Part shown: positions 10,201 through 21,970 of the stretch, one piece after another
Position numbering within the stretch: position 1 is the first letter of the stretch
Layout: every line of letters starts with the position of its first letter
Assembly (NCBI GenBank): GCA_004565275.1
Contig: SDOX01000002.1
Span: 876,884-940,883 of the forward strand
Direction: 5' to 3'
DNA from: Nannochloropsis salina CCMP1776
Lineage: Eukaryota; Sar; Eustigmatophyceae; Eustigmatales; Monodopsidaceae
DNA length: 64,000 nucleotides
Notes under the pieces: model-generated
The model's database searches: none
What the model saw: only the letters and a program-made list of their open reading frames with translations
What the model was told of the DNA's origin: nothing
Position numbers and translations under genes: made by a program

Positions 10201-13200
10201 TCCCTCATTTTCCTTGATTTGAGCATGCCTCCCCGAACGCCTCCAGCCGACGTCATCGAGCGGCTGAAAGCCTTAAACGCAGAGTTTGGAATCGGAGCAC
10301 GCTTACGCCGGGCGACGGAACCAGACTTTGTGGCGGCAGCCATTGCGGGCGATGGCTCCCGCGGCGTGTCGCGTCGGATGCTTGTGACGACAATGGAGTG
10401 GTTGGCACCTGCAGTCGCAGCCGAACCACAGGTGACACTGAGGCGTTTGCCTCTGGAATGCATATGTCACATGTACATGATTGCGCATATGAAGACGTCT
10501 CAAAAAGGGCACGCACAACCGCGGCAGCATCCATTGGGTAAGTCGGGAAATGAGCGGGGCGAGGGAACGCCTGCAAGTGCGGTACGAGGCGCCTTGCACA
10601 CACTCTTGGACCCGATGCGGCGAATCATCTTGGACAGACTCTTTGAGGAATGTGAGGCGACGGTTGCCGGTACGGGTGAGAGAAGTAGCGCGGTCTTGAG
10701 CTCTGAGGTGGAGGAGAGAGCCTCGAGGGCCCTTTCTGTCTTTACGGATGAGCTGCGCGCCGTGGAAACTCTGCGGCGAGCGGCCGCCCGCCGGGCCCTG
10801 GACGAATTGCTCGTTCACAGCCCCGAGAGGAGTAAGAGAGTGACGGAGGCTGGCATGGTGGACGTCCAGGGTAATGCCTGGGCCGGCACAGACCTGGCCG
10901 CACGAATGGGCGACCCGGCCTTTGTGGCAAGGGCCTCCCAAGTGCACTGCGCGTGGATGTTTCACTTGCAAGATTTACCCTGCTTTCGGAGCAAACCGGC
11001 GATTACGTTGCGTGCGTTGTACGAGGCGTTGCAGGTGGAAGCCTCACATCACGTTATCAGCTACTACCTCTTGGGGCTACTCTTCCACTGCCACGGACCT
11101 GCGGCCGCCTCAGGGGACCGATTCAGGATCCGGCGGTCAAAAACCAAGGGGCGGGGTTACAAACTCAGTGGATCGTTTCGCAGCCCTTCTTTCTTTAGCT
11201 TTGTCGCGTCGACAGTGCTCATATCTCGAAAATTGGTGGTTCAAGCCGCAATGGAGCACACGCCCTTCTTGTGCCGTGTCTTGGTAGAGGAGGTGACGGC
11301 GACACTGGCAGAGAGTGCGTGTGCGCAGGGAGATTCTCTCGGGACTCCCGGCGAAAAGTGCACAACCCATGACGAGGAAACGACCACTCAATCCAAACAC
11401 GCCAAGCGCGTGTGGCAAAGCTGCGACCTTGTGCGGCTTTGCCTTTCCTGCGATGATCTCTCATCTGGACCCCGCAACGTCCTCCTTCCCGACACGCTCC
11501 TCGCTGCATGCTTCTCTCTCATGAGCATGCACAAGGGAAGCTCGATACCCCCGGTCTTGGAGCAATTACTGGGTCTACTCTTCCCCTCTGCGGTGAGCGC
11601 ACCAGATGGCCGTCTGTTGGGAGCTTCTGGCGCCTCGAAGGTCTCGGACGCGGCTGCTGACGTCGATGGGATGGAGAGGGACGAAGGGGAAAGGGCAGCC
11701 TTGGGCCCTGAGGAATGGATAGGCCTGGTCAAATGTGGATCTCATGTCATCTCGGCCGCTGCAGCGCGCTGCATGCCGCACGCTTTCCTTCCCACCCTTA
11801 TCTTCTGCTCTGGTCTCTCTCGTGACAGCTTCTATGCTGCACTGTCCCGGATCGAGGAATTGAGCAAGGGGGCGAAGAAGGCAGAAACCGTTTACCGCGA
11901 GCTTCTTTGTTCCAGCTCGGAGGCGACACGACAGGGCTCACGGTCATTGAACATGCAGCCTTCGCTCTTGAAGAAGCTGGCGCGGCGTACAACTGCTTAC
12001 ATTCAATTGCATGCACCAAGGAATGAGAGTGAACGAGCGACCTGCGCAGGCAATTTCTGCTCCTGGCTCTCCCACGAAGTGCCATCGGCAGTGTCGGCCC
12101 CAACCTTGGCTCGCAACGAACCGAGCGATGTGCCAAAGAAGGACGACTCACCGACGAGACGCCGAGGAGGGCCTTCAACGTTTCCTTCCACGAGGAGCCG
12201 TACGACCACAAATCACATGCTGTTGGAAAGCGTTAGAGGACTGACTCTCGATATGGAACAGGAAGAAGCACTACCTGAGGCATCAGTAAGCAAGGAAAGG
12301 GGAGATAGTGGGATTTTGACTTATTCAAGTCCCAGAATAGAAACACCATGCAAGTTTCCGGTAGTTCCAGCAGATGCTGAGCGAAGTATTGTCGACTTTA
12401 TGCTGCTCTTCAAGATGAGAAAAGAGGAGAAGGACCCCCATGATGGGGAAGGAAGGTCCTCGCTCAATAAATCAATTAATCGCGCTCTCTCGGCCGCGAC
12501 GGAGGCGTCAAGAGCCGAGTGCCTCCACGTGTTGTCTCACGTGGCCTGCTCGCTCGGCTCCGAGTTCGTAACGGGTCCCATGGGCCGCTGGCGATGGCAT
12601 TCCAAATACGCACACGATGGGGAAGAGCAGTTGGTGGAAGTGAGCTACATCGTCCAGTTTTTGCACCGTTGCATTAGCTCGACGGCGCTCTCGGTGGTCA
12701 CAGGTCAGGAAGGGGAAGATAGCTCGATCGACAAAGGAGGAGCACGTTTAATCGCGAAATTGCTTTGCCAAGTCTGTCTGATGCATTGGCTGGCGGTTGA
12801 CGAAGAGGGATTGGGCGCCCGCTGTCAGGGCTTGATCTGGGATCTGCTCCTTTCTTGCCAGTCCACGCTATACACTGGTAGTTGTAGCAAAGTGCGGCTC
12901 GCACTTTTGGCGCAAGTGCTGGAAACTTTCTCCGTGGACGAGCTGGAACCCCTGGTCCAGCGCATTTTCAAGGATTCGGGCAAGGCAAATCTCGCGGGCG
13001 CGAGCGGCGACGGCAGTGTAGAGAGCCCTCCTTTCGACGTGCATGTAGCCTTATCATTACTGAACAGATGGTTCTGCAGACCTGGTCAAAGTCCCATGGT
13101 GGCCGAGCTTGGGCTCTCCCCGGGCACTCGTCAGGGCTTGGCTGCGGCAGCGGCAGCACGGACCATTCCATCCACTACTTCCCCTTTAGTTTCTCTGTCA

Positions 13201-14706
13201 GCTCAGGGGTTAAGTGGCAAGTCTGGACACCCTTTGCTGGTAAGGGATGGGGCAACTCTATCTTTAGCGCCGGGGGACTTGGACACAGTGCTCAAGCTGG
13301 TCTGTCAGGGCCTGGCCCTCCTCAACGGTCTGCAGGGAAACATGGGTGCCGAAAGACATCACTCGTCCAGGGACGGCCCTACGCAGCATCTGCTGCTTTT
13401 CCACGAATCCATCGCAGCTCTCTGCATCCATCTTTCAGATCGACATTCTACTTTCCGGCGAGTGCTCATGCAACAGCTCCTCTCCTTGTTTAAGGACAGT
13501 ACGACACCCTCCTCTTTTGAGGCCTACATTATCTATAGACTGTACATGGCATTCCCCGCGGATGCCGTCATACGTGGGCGGGGGGAGTATCGTGATACTA
13601 ATTTGATGGTGCGTGCCTTGTGCGAAGGCGCAGCTTTGCAGCGTCGACCGTGTCGCAGTGCGATGGACCAGAGCTTGCCTGACGATGTGGCCGATCTATG
13701 CCGCCTGGGTCTGAACGCACAGCGCGACAGCGACGTGGTCTACCGGTTGCATGAGCTCGCCCACTCTCATCCTTACTTGATCTTGCAGACAATGCCTGCC
13801 CTGACGGAAATACTAACCGCGGATGCGAGCCCTGACACTGATCGACCCGTCGTGCGCGCCCCTTTCTACTTTCCTCGTCCACCACCGGTGAAAGACGGCT
13901 CCGGCCATTTTGAGCCACCCCTTCCACCCACCTCGTCAGCTTGCGGAGGAAATGAGATATTCCTTGCAACGTTTGCTTCCAAAAATGAAGCTGCACCCGC
14001 TTCGGCGCTCCAATGCCCCTCCGCGCCACTCTCCTCCATCGCCGTCGAGCTTTGTCTCCCACGGCGTGTGCGCGCCACGTTTTGGGGCCTCTCCTTCCGT
14101 CCACAGCTGTGGCGTGCCGTTCTCGACCTTGTGATGGAAGTTCCTGCGTCGTGCATGGCTGCCTACGTGTCAGCATCCTCCTCCGGGGGCTTGGGGCGCC
14201 TAGAGGAAATCATGGCCTTGTCGTCGACGTATGTAAGGCTCCTTGCCGCACAGGAACGAGCCAGTCAGTGCCCTCCGGAAGGTGCTTCGTCGCCCCCGCA
14301 ACCACCGGCTAAGGTGAAAGGCAAACACAAGAAACATCAGCTCCGCAACCAGCCGTCGGGCGAGCAAGAGCCGCCATTGTCGGTACCCCTGGCTTTCTCT
14401 GCTCTCCACCAGCGGCCTCTCGAGACCGGTGTGTTGAACGCTGTTGAGTCAGACGGATGCCTTTTCTACATGGCAGAACGCCTCCTGCTTCTGCTCCGAG
14501 AGCTGGAGAAGCACCACCCGTCCCCCGTCGTTGGCTTCCTACAAACACCAGATCCTACGCTGGGAAGGGAGGAGAAACCCTTTGATGTGGTGCGGCGGAG
14601 GCTCGAGAAAATCCCACACGTGCCACCCGGCGAACAGTCGCATGAGCAGTCGCGATCGTCCGCTCCTGGCCCGGCTGTGTCAGTGCCACAGCCACGTCGC
14701 GTTTAA
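7287..14706 (+). CDS. INTS1: Integrator complex subunit 1 (INTS1)
   Basis: About 2,470 residues, somewhat longer than animal INTS1. The N-terminal frame (7287 to about 8100) carries the DUF3677 signature ALLQVYMEDALGPRAWVDE, closely matching VYIEDSLGERVWVD of animal INTS1. The remainder lies in the next frame and is almost wholly helical and HEAT-like, including LPLVEELLLLSPDTLSTL. INTS1 scaffolds the nuclear Integrator complex, which cleaves snRNA 3' ends and attenuates RNA polymerase II. The frame changes between about 8050 and 8160, in a stretch with a nine-G run (8122-8130) and candidate GT and CTGCAG splice sites. Either a small intron (for example near 8056-8157) or a homopolymer indel explains this. 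The C-terminus contains Lys-rich and Pro-rich linkers. Confidence 0.85.
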
Positions 14707-14968
14707 GTTCACCCTTGTTTTTATCTCCACTGTAAATTCCAAGCTTGATGGAAAGACGTACGCACGAGTTAAGCAAATAACACTGAAAAGAACAAAATAC
14801 AAGTCGGCTCCTTCGTCGTTCATTTGTCAAATGAATAGTTGCTGTCGGCTCGCGAGTCCGTTAACAAGTCTGCATCCTGTCCCAAAATTTCTCTGTACAA
14901 GACCTCTTCTATAAACATTTCCCTCCAACAATCCCCTCTGCTTCTCGAGATCTGCTCCTCACAGCCGT

Positions 14969-15996
14969 TCACTTGAGCTCCGAAGTTGCCCGCAATTCTA
15001 AGCTATGGCTAAACATTTGAGCTGCGTATGCAACCGGCACCAGTTTTTCTCGATGCTCGTACAGCAAGGAATGCGCCCGCTTGATGGTCCCGGTGGACAT
15101 GAGGGTCGCGCCCGTCACATCTTCCAGTGATCGTTGAGGGGGCGGGAAGAGCCCAGGAAGCGCTTTGCTCGCAAGATCCTCCTCTTTGACCTCAGTTTTT
15201 ACCATGCCTTTCTCCTCAGCTGCTGAATTTAGGACAAGATGGGTAGCCACCTTGGTGTTGCTCAACAGGAGAAGTGCCGCACCTGCTAAAGATTGCGGAT
15301 GTAACCCTTCCAGTCCGGGCATCTCTTTCGCAGCTTTCATCACCTCTACCGCGGCCGCGCGCAAACCTAGGGGCAAGCGCAGCTGTCCCCCGTATTTGTC
15401 GACCACGTCCTCGGGAGAGAAGACCACCGCCTCCAGAGACTTGACCTTCCGCGAGATATCGTTGATGACCCGGCCCACATCGAACTTGTTCAACCCCAGC
15501 TGGGCACAGACCTCCGCGATACTTTTCAGCACCCCACAATGTTTACATGACAGGTACAAGATCGCGCCCACCAGAGTACTCTCCGGCTTTCCGCGGAAAG
15601 CGCCCTCTGTGTTGGCGGCGTCCGCCACCGTGAAACCCACTTGCGTGACGCGCTCGTCCAAGTGAAGGGATCGGACCGCGTCCGAGAGCAACATGCATAC
15701 CTTTTCCAGCTTGGACTGGGCACGGCTCTTCTTGTTCGCCAGTTCTGCGCCCGTCATGGCGGACCCCTGTCCCTTGCGCTTCTTTCCCATGCCCTGACTC
15801 CCTCTCCCGCCCGGCGCAGAGGCGGACGCGCCGCCCCAAATCCGAGAGGCGACACCCCCCAGTTCCCCTCCCACGCGGGAAGGGTCGCCCTTGCCGTCGT
15901 TGTCATCGTATCGATTCCACTCGGCTCCCAGGTCCACCAGCCGTTCCGCTTGCACCTCCCCGCAACCGCGACACACGACATCGCCTGAGCGATGAT
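14969..15996 (-). CDS. GTF2B: Transcription initiation factor IIB (TFIIB), 5' exon unresolved
   Basis: The main exon begins at 15996 after a pyrimidine-rich TAG acceptor, in phase 1, so at least one upstream exon exists. It opens with the second half of the zinc ribbon (HRSGDVVCRGCGEV), then the B-reader (LGAEWNRYDD, DPSRVGG), a Gly/Ser/Lys linker and the first cyclin fold (about 100 residues including ILYLSCKHCGVLKSIAEV). The second cyclin fold is recognisable but divergent, with an insert of about 35 residues near VKTEVKEEDLASK. TFIIB bridges TBP-promoter DNA and RNA polymerase II. The first Cys pair of the ribbon was not placed; the exon should lie between about 16020 and 16500. BRF1 is less likely because no C-terminal extension is present. 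Confidence 0.88.
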
Positions 15997-16019
15997 CTAC
16001 CGGGAAGGGGAAAAAAGAG

Positions 16020-17916
16020 AATTCGACCGCAGGGAGGGGGAAATAGGTGAGGATGGATTTCATGCTTTGAGATAACAAGTTGGCCGAACGAGGCCAGGGC
16101 TGCGTTCCCATTTGAATCCGTCATGACTCCTTGACGACACACGTCTATGCTGCCTCCTGACAGGCAGACCTCTGAGGGGCAACGACGCACTTCACACTGC
16201 CTGGCCACCAGGACCGCCTCCAGATCAGGCTCCCATCCCTCCCACTCTCTTTTCGGCCGGACAAGTGGCAATACCGGCCACGAGCCCGAGGCACTCCGCC
16301 TATATGGAGACGGTCCTTCGTATCCTCAGGGACGTGAGACATGGAGCCTCGGACACACTCACACATTGCGTCGATCATTCTCTCACATCATGCGAAATAT
16401 GCAGTATCAAATGTGTCTCAGTGCACAGGGCGCGTCCAGACAGGGCAGGGGAGAGACAGGAAAGGTCCACGCATGATTGCGTGACAACAAAGTGGGGGGG
16501 TTACGTTTTCGAGCCCACCGGAGGGGGGCGGTGACGTTGTAGGGAATGACGAGGTTCGGGTGGGAAGGGAGATTCTTTTTTCTCTTTTGTTTCTGTTGCC
16601 GTCGACATTGTCGCTGGCGCCCGGTGGACGCGGTAAGTATGGGTAGGGGGGCTTTGCATAACGAGCTTCTCTTTGAAGTCTTGCCTCGGAACAACTGAGG
16701 GGAAAGATACAATTCGTATCCTTGAATAATCCCTCTAGCGCCTGCATCCAAGACACCAATTCGAGGAGAAAGCGCGTTTCATTTTGTTGATTTGTCGACG
16801 CGTTGTCCCTTGACCGGATAAAAGGGGAAGGGGAGGGGAGGGGGGAAGCGGGTGTCCACGACGAGACGACCCACCAACACCGGCGCTGGCCACGCCACGA
16901 AGGTACTCAGCACGGACCTGTTATTATATCAAGACTTCCACATTTGCAGCACGTCTCTGGATTCATGTAGATAGGTGGACCCAAGACGGTCGACGAGGAT
17001 ACAGGGCGGGAGGAAGAATCGAAAAACGGCGCCACAGCTGATTTGCAGAGCTCCCCCGGAGACTGGATAACACACGTGGCTCTTGACGTCTGGTATGCCC
17101 CTGTAAATAAGAACGTGATGATGAGTATTATGATAGGTGTCAAGGGCGTGCAACGTGCGCCGCAAGAAGGAAAGCCAAGCTGGCTTGTGGTGGTGTCAGA
17201 AGCCAGTGGGTGGGCGCGGGAGGATAGTCGACTCTTACAAAACCAGACGCCGGTCCCTAGCACCCTGACGCACACCACGTGACCACACAAGGTCCTACTA
17301 AATACATCGTGTCCCGATGTGGAGCCCGGGGCCCTGGACCACAGAGTCCTGTGCGAGGCTCACGCGGCCCCTGACGCCGCGCTCGGCCAAGGGAGGATGA
17401 GCGAGCACGCCGCCGAGCACTTCACGCATAAAAACCCAAAACATGCGAAAACCTCAAAGTCGAAGTTCTTCAGCGACGTCGATGAAGTTCGGCATTGGAA
17501 ACTTGGGCGACGTGAGGATTAGGCTCCCACTCGTTCACCCACTCCCGTGTGCTTGTGTCCACTGAGAAACCTCTCTTTGGTCTTTTCCCGTCACAGTTAT
17601 CAGACTTCGGCTGCTTTCCGAATTAATTCCCCTCCTTCGGCGGCCGTACTGCTGAAAGCGCTCCCTCCCGACGAGGCCCGTGCATGCCAAGGAAGTGGAC
17701 TGGATTAAACCTTGCGGTCAGTATAATGATGGCTTTCCTGGGTTATTGTGTAGTGATGCCTTATGTTTTGCTCGTGGTGATCCTTTGGCTTGGTGTGACC
17801 GCTTATGACTGCCCAATCTCACTTCCCCCCTCCCTCGTCATTCCCCCCGGCAGTCCACCAGCCTTTTCTTCGTCACACTTTCAGCTTGCTTGCTTCAGGT
17901 CGTTTTCACCAGCAAC
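16020..17916. other. Divergent region between TFIIB and PSMB4; contains an unplaced TFIIB exon
   Basis: Reading frames here are short and unrecognised. The region should hold the first TFIIB exon and both promoters. Short frames around 16907-17290 on both strands were examined without finding a family. The stretch before 17917 is pyrimidine-rich and may be 5' UTR or a UTR intron of PSMB4. Confidence 0.45.
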
Positions 17917-19138
17917 ATGTTCGGAGTCACAGTGAAAAACAGCGGTATGACAGGAACCGGAACTACCGCAGGTCCCACGAAACGCACACATTCCCCCATG
18001 GTTACCGGAACCTCGGTCCTGGGCGTGAAGTACAACGGTGGAGTCATGTTGGCGGCCGACACCCTGGCCTCGTACGGTTCCTTGGCGCGCTTCAAGGATG
18101 TCACTCGTCTGAATGCAGTGGGGGACTACACGATCCTGGGCGCGGGGGGAGAGTTCTCGGATTTCCAAGCCATACAGGAGATACTGGAGAAGATGGACCA
18201 GGAGGATAAAAATGCAGACGATGGGTTTTCGCACTCGCCAGCGGAGCTTTTTAACTACTTGCGGGCGATCTTCTATAGTAAGCGGAATAAGTTCAATCCG
18301 TTGTGGAATGAGGTAAGGGCCGCGGTTGCAGACAGACGGGTGGTTGCAGGTCTCCCAGCACATCGTGACAAGAGCACGCATTAGATTGTGTACACCCCAG
18401 CGACGGTGTGAGTCCTATGCCTAGCACGTGCTTGATTGCGGCAGTGTGCACGGCCTTATCCCGCCTTGGGCACATCCCCCAGCAAGTATGGTCTTGTCCA
18501 CTGCCCCTCGTATGCGCTGTCCGCAGGCCGATGTCGTTGGAATACGCTCAAACGCGGGATCCCCTTTCCCATCCCCTCAGGTCCTGGTCGGCGGTTTCAA
18601 GGACGGGAAGGCCTTCCTCGGTCATTTGGACATGATCGGCACCGCCTTCTCGGACGAGGTGATGGCCACCGGCTTCGGGTCCTACCTAGCCTTGCCCATC
18701 ATGCGGAAGCGGTGGCACGCGAACATGACGGAGGGGGAGGCGCGGGCCCTGTTGGAGGATTGCATGCGCGTGTTATTCTACCGGTGGGGGCTGCGGGAGG
18801 GAGGGAGGGAGGGAGGGAGGCAGGGAGAGGGAGGGAGGTTGGAAGGAGCGAGCAACCGAGGACACGAAAGAGGAGCTGTATTTTTGACCACCCCCGACGG
18901 CGGCATCTCGCACTCGCTCAGCTTGCTGTTCTAACCACCGTCCTTTCCCTTCCCCCTCCCTCCCTTTCTTCCGCCTTCCCACCTCCCCAGCGACTGCCGC
19001 GCCCTGAACAGGATCCAGATCGCCAAGGCGGACGCGAGCGGCGTGCTCGTCTCCCAGGCCTTCACCCTCTCCACCGTGTGGGACCTGGCTTCGTTCGCGA
19101 ACCCGAAGGCGGGCATGGACACGGACGGGTCCTGGTAG
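17917..19138 (+). CDS. PSMB4: 20S proteasome beta subunit PSMB4 (beta7)
   Basis: Exons 17917-18312, 18581-18783 and 18991-19138 (248 residues) join with correct phase (donors GTAAGG and GTGGGG). Exon 1 begins MFGVTVKNSG and carries a propeptide then MVTGTSVLGVKY and ASYGSLARFKDV, diagnostic for this subunit. Exon 2 starts VLVGGFKDGKAFLGHLD and ends at VLFY; exon 3 starts RDCRALNRIQIA, matching the animal YYRDARSYNRFQIA block. The family lacks a catalytic N-terminal Thr and is a structural beta-ring member of the 20S core. Intron 2 holds a long GGGA-repeat tract. The gene converges on IST1, another degradation-related gene. Confidence 0.95.
18794..18839 (+). repeat. GGGA-repeat tract in PSMB4 intron 2
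   Basis: Near-perfect repeats of GGGA on the coding strand directly after the exon 2 donor. Four or more GGG runs with one-base loops meet the usual G-quadruplex pattern. Whether one forms in the pre-mRNA is inference. Confidence 0.8.
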
Positions 19139-19281
19139 AGGGGGAGGAGGGGCTGTAGGCAGAGGCTCACGGCCGTGAGGACGAGGGGGAGGGGGGAAGG
19201 GAGGAAGGGGAGGGCGAGGGGGAGTGGAGCGAGAGGAGGGGAAGGTCGGTGGACCAAAAAAATAAGCCAATGAACATGAAG

Positions 19282-19341
19282 CGACTCCCTTGTCCGAAAT
19301 GACTCTTCGACCGACTCCCTTGTCCGAAATGACTCTTCGAC
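19282..19341. repeat. Perfect 30-bp tandem repeat
   Basis: Two identical adjacent 30-bp units (19282-19311, 19312-19341) starting cgactcccttgtccgaaa, in the shared 3' flank of PSMB4 and IST1. Identity implies recent duplication or a shared 3' UTR element. Confidence 0.92.
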
Positions 19342-19437
19342 CTTTCCTCTGGGTTGTGCCCGTGCCTTCCTCCCGCTCCATCTACATCCACTTCTCCCCT
19401 CCCTCCCTCCCTTCCCCCCCCTTCTCCCCCCCCCCAT

Positions 19438-20979
19438 CTATCCCCGTCCCTGCAACCGGTTGAACCGAGTCAGCAGGTCCTCGACCTCCTCCCCCCCTAT
19501 CCCCTCACTCCCCATGGTCGGTGTGGCCGGCGGGAGCCCCGGGTGGGTGCTCGGCGGAAGGGGGATGTCGTACACGGCCGCCCCCCCCTCCCTCCCCCCC
19601 TCCCTCCCCCCCGTCCTGCCCCCTCTCCACCAGGCTCGGCCAACTCAGCAGGCGCGGAAGGGTGACTGACGTGGAGGGCCTCGTCCGTGGGGGGGGCGGC
19701 GCTGGCAGTGGGTAGGGGAGGAAAGGGTGGAGGAGGTTGGAAGGCAGGCGGCACGTCGGCCTTGCCGGCGCCAGAATCGGGGCCGAGGTGGGTCGAAGAG
19801 GATACGGCGTGGGCGATGGGCATGCTCGTCCCTCCTTCCCCTCCTCCCTCCGCCCCTCCCTCCGCCCTGCCCGGCGCGCCCGGAGCAGTGTAGAGGTGTC
19901 CGAACCCAGAGGCGGGCCCCATGGCCACCGAGACTCCCGTAGGGGGAGGCGTGGAGGCGAAGGCCTTCTGGTCAAGGCTAAGCTGCGACGGCTGCTCCAG
20001 AGGAGTCCATCCCACGTTGTTTGAACGCGCGATTTCCCGGAGGTATTTCTCGACGATGGCCGCGGAGGGCTGATGAAAAGGGGAGGAAGGAGGAAAGGGA
20101 GAAGGGAGGACGTTCAGATGTCATGCAGACGAGAGCACGGTCGGTGGATCAGGCCCGCGCGTCCCACACTCTCCAGGGCATCGCGGAGGGAGCAAATCCT
20201 AGGGGAACGGGAGCTAGCCAGAGTCCCCCCGCCCGCCTGCCGGCTTCTCTCCGAGTGCACTCACCGGGCGTATGGAAAGCTTGTGGGCGACGCGCTCATT
20301 CACCAGTCGGTCCTCGTCTTTCTCAGCCCTCTCGATGAATTCCCTTCCGAACTTCTTCGCGAACTGTTTCTTCACCTCCTGAAGCTCGGGTATGTCTGCT
20401 CTGTTTGCCGACCATATCAGTGTGACGACCGCGGACTTCAGATCGTCAGGGCACTCTTTCTCGGATGCGATCAGACGGGCGCGCTCATGCAAAAGCTCAC
20501 AGACAAGCTCTAATATTCCGTAGGCTTCGATGGTGGAATCTTCCCTGATTCGATGCGTAATGCCAAGAGAATAGGAGAATTAGGATGCGTTGGGCGCATA
20601 AGTACAAAACGGTGAGGACGTGCACCGTTGCCGGAAATACGACGCACCGAATGATGGATTCCACTTTGATGGCTGCCTTTTCATCCTTTTGCTGTGCAAG
20701 GAGGCTTGCAATTTCTCGCTGTGTAATTCTGCCAGAGTTGGGGTATAAAGGGAAGGGAATGAGCGGGCCATAAGTATTTGATCGAGGACTTACTCCTTAC
20801 ACACAGTTTTAAAGCTCATCTAACCTAGCGCTATTTCTTCCAGTAGCAGAATATACGTACTTGACAGCTGCCGTCTTTTTGTTGGTAGCGATTTGGATGC
20901 GCTGGATAGCCATCTTCAGGAAAGGCTTGAGCTTGTTCACGTCGAAGGACTTGAACGCCTCGAAGAAGGAACTTAGCAT
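19438..20979 (-). CDS. IST1: IST1-like ESCRT-III regulator of VPS4
   Basis: Exons 20979-20861, 20728-20648, 20544-20265 and 20069-19438 (donors GTACGT, GTGCGT, GTGAGT). They rebuild the IST1 helical domain: MLSSFFEAFKSFDVNKLK, ITQREIASLLAQQKDEKAA, EAYGILELVCELLHERAR, then DDLKSAVVTLIWSANRADI and GREFIERAEKD. A Pro/Ala/Gly-rich linker follows. The C-terminus EEVEDLLTRFNRLQGRG resembles the MIT-interacting motif that IST1 uses to bind VPS4 and other MIT proteins. That motif lies in a different frame from the start of exon 4; the switch falls in consecutive G runs at about 19580-19625 (intron or homopolymer error). A TTTTTTTTGCAG acceptor at about 21010 suggests an intron in the 5' UTR. The family acts in endosomal sorting and membrane scission. 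Confidence 0.87.
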
Positions 20980-21449
20980 CTTACCGACTTTACCGGAACA
21001 GACGATCCCTGCAAAAAAAATATAGTACCCGACCTTAATTTGTGGCCGAATATCGTCTAACGAGCGTTTGTGTGCGTACAATGTACGGCGTTTTGCCTGA
21101 GCGGGAACAGGGGAGGGCCAGACGACTGTGTCTTCCAAGTTGGGGGGGGAGGGTCGTCGCCGAGCGCCGAGCACTTGAAGCAACCTGATAGATGACACTC
21201 CTTTCGAGCACACTGTGGCTGTGCAGGGAGTGTGAATGTTGTTTATGTCTCCAAATTGACTCGATGGGCGTCCTTGAATTCGCAGGCTGATGTTTTCTGT
21301 CTCCGTGCCCATCATTTCATACATTTAATGCACGATTGCCGATTAACAGGACTTGCTCAAGCAATTCCCACAGTGCTACTCCTAGCGCCTGCAGTTACAA
21401 CTCGACGACCAGAGACAGCACACTAATCTTTAAGAGTGCAGGTTTTACC
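20980..21449. promoter_or_regulatory. Divergent IST1/Elongin B intergenic region
   Basis: 470 bp between opposing start codons, containing both promoters and probably a 5' UTR intron of IST1. No named motif was identified. Confidence 0.4.
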
Positions 21450-21970
21450 ATGTCTATGTACGTACAAGGATCGACGGTCTGTGGGTTCCTCGCGGTTCAT
21501 CTCTTACTGCTTCTTCTCTGTTTCACCCCTTCCTGCGTAGGTATGTTCGAGTCAAGCGCAATCATCAGACAATATTCCTCCACGTAGAACCAAACGAAAC
21601 AGTGCAAAGCGTCAAAGCACAGGTTGGGGAGGTATTAGGTCAGAGCGTTGAAAACATCCGCTTGTACGGATCAGATAGGGTACGTCCATGGATTGCCTGC
21701 TCGCAACGGATGCATTCCTGCCTGAATACTGTGAAAGAGTACGATGAGTGCGAGAGTGTGGGGCATGGTAATTTTCACTGTTGGAAATAGTAACGTGGGG
21801 GCGCATCATGTTCGTCGGCAGCTCATTCCTGTTCACACACCCAGACTCGAGACATGGCCGACGGGTCCTCCTTGGCTGAGTACCAGGACATCAAGAACGA
21901 TTCGATCATATACGCAGTCTTTCGAAATGAAGGTACGAAAGAGGGACCAACTGCGAAAGGTATGGGATAG
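21450..21970 (+). CDS. ELOB: Elongin B (ubiquitin-like)
   Basis: Exons 21450-21457 (only 8 nt), 21541-21679 and 21845-21970 give 90 residues. Both donors read GTACGT. Exon 2 completes MSM and continues YVRVKRNHQTIFLHVE, VQSVKAQVGEVLGQS and IRLYGSD, matching the first part of the ubiquitin-like Elongin B fold. Exon 3 supplies MADGSSLAEY and SIIYAVFRN, equivalent to LLDDGKTLGEC and VGLAFR of the animal protein. Elongin B pairs with Elongin C in cullin ligases and in Elongin A complexes. The C-terminal tail is shorter than in animals; an additional 3' exon near 22030 cannot be excluded. Confidence 0.83.
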
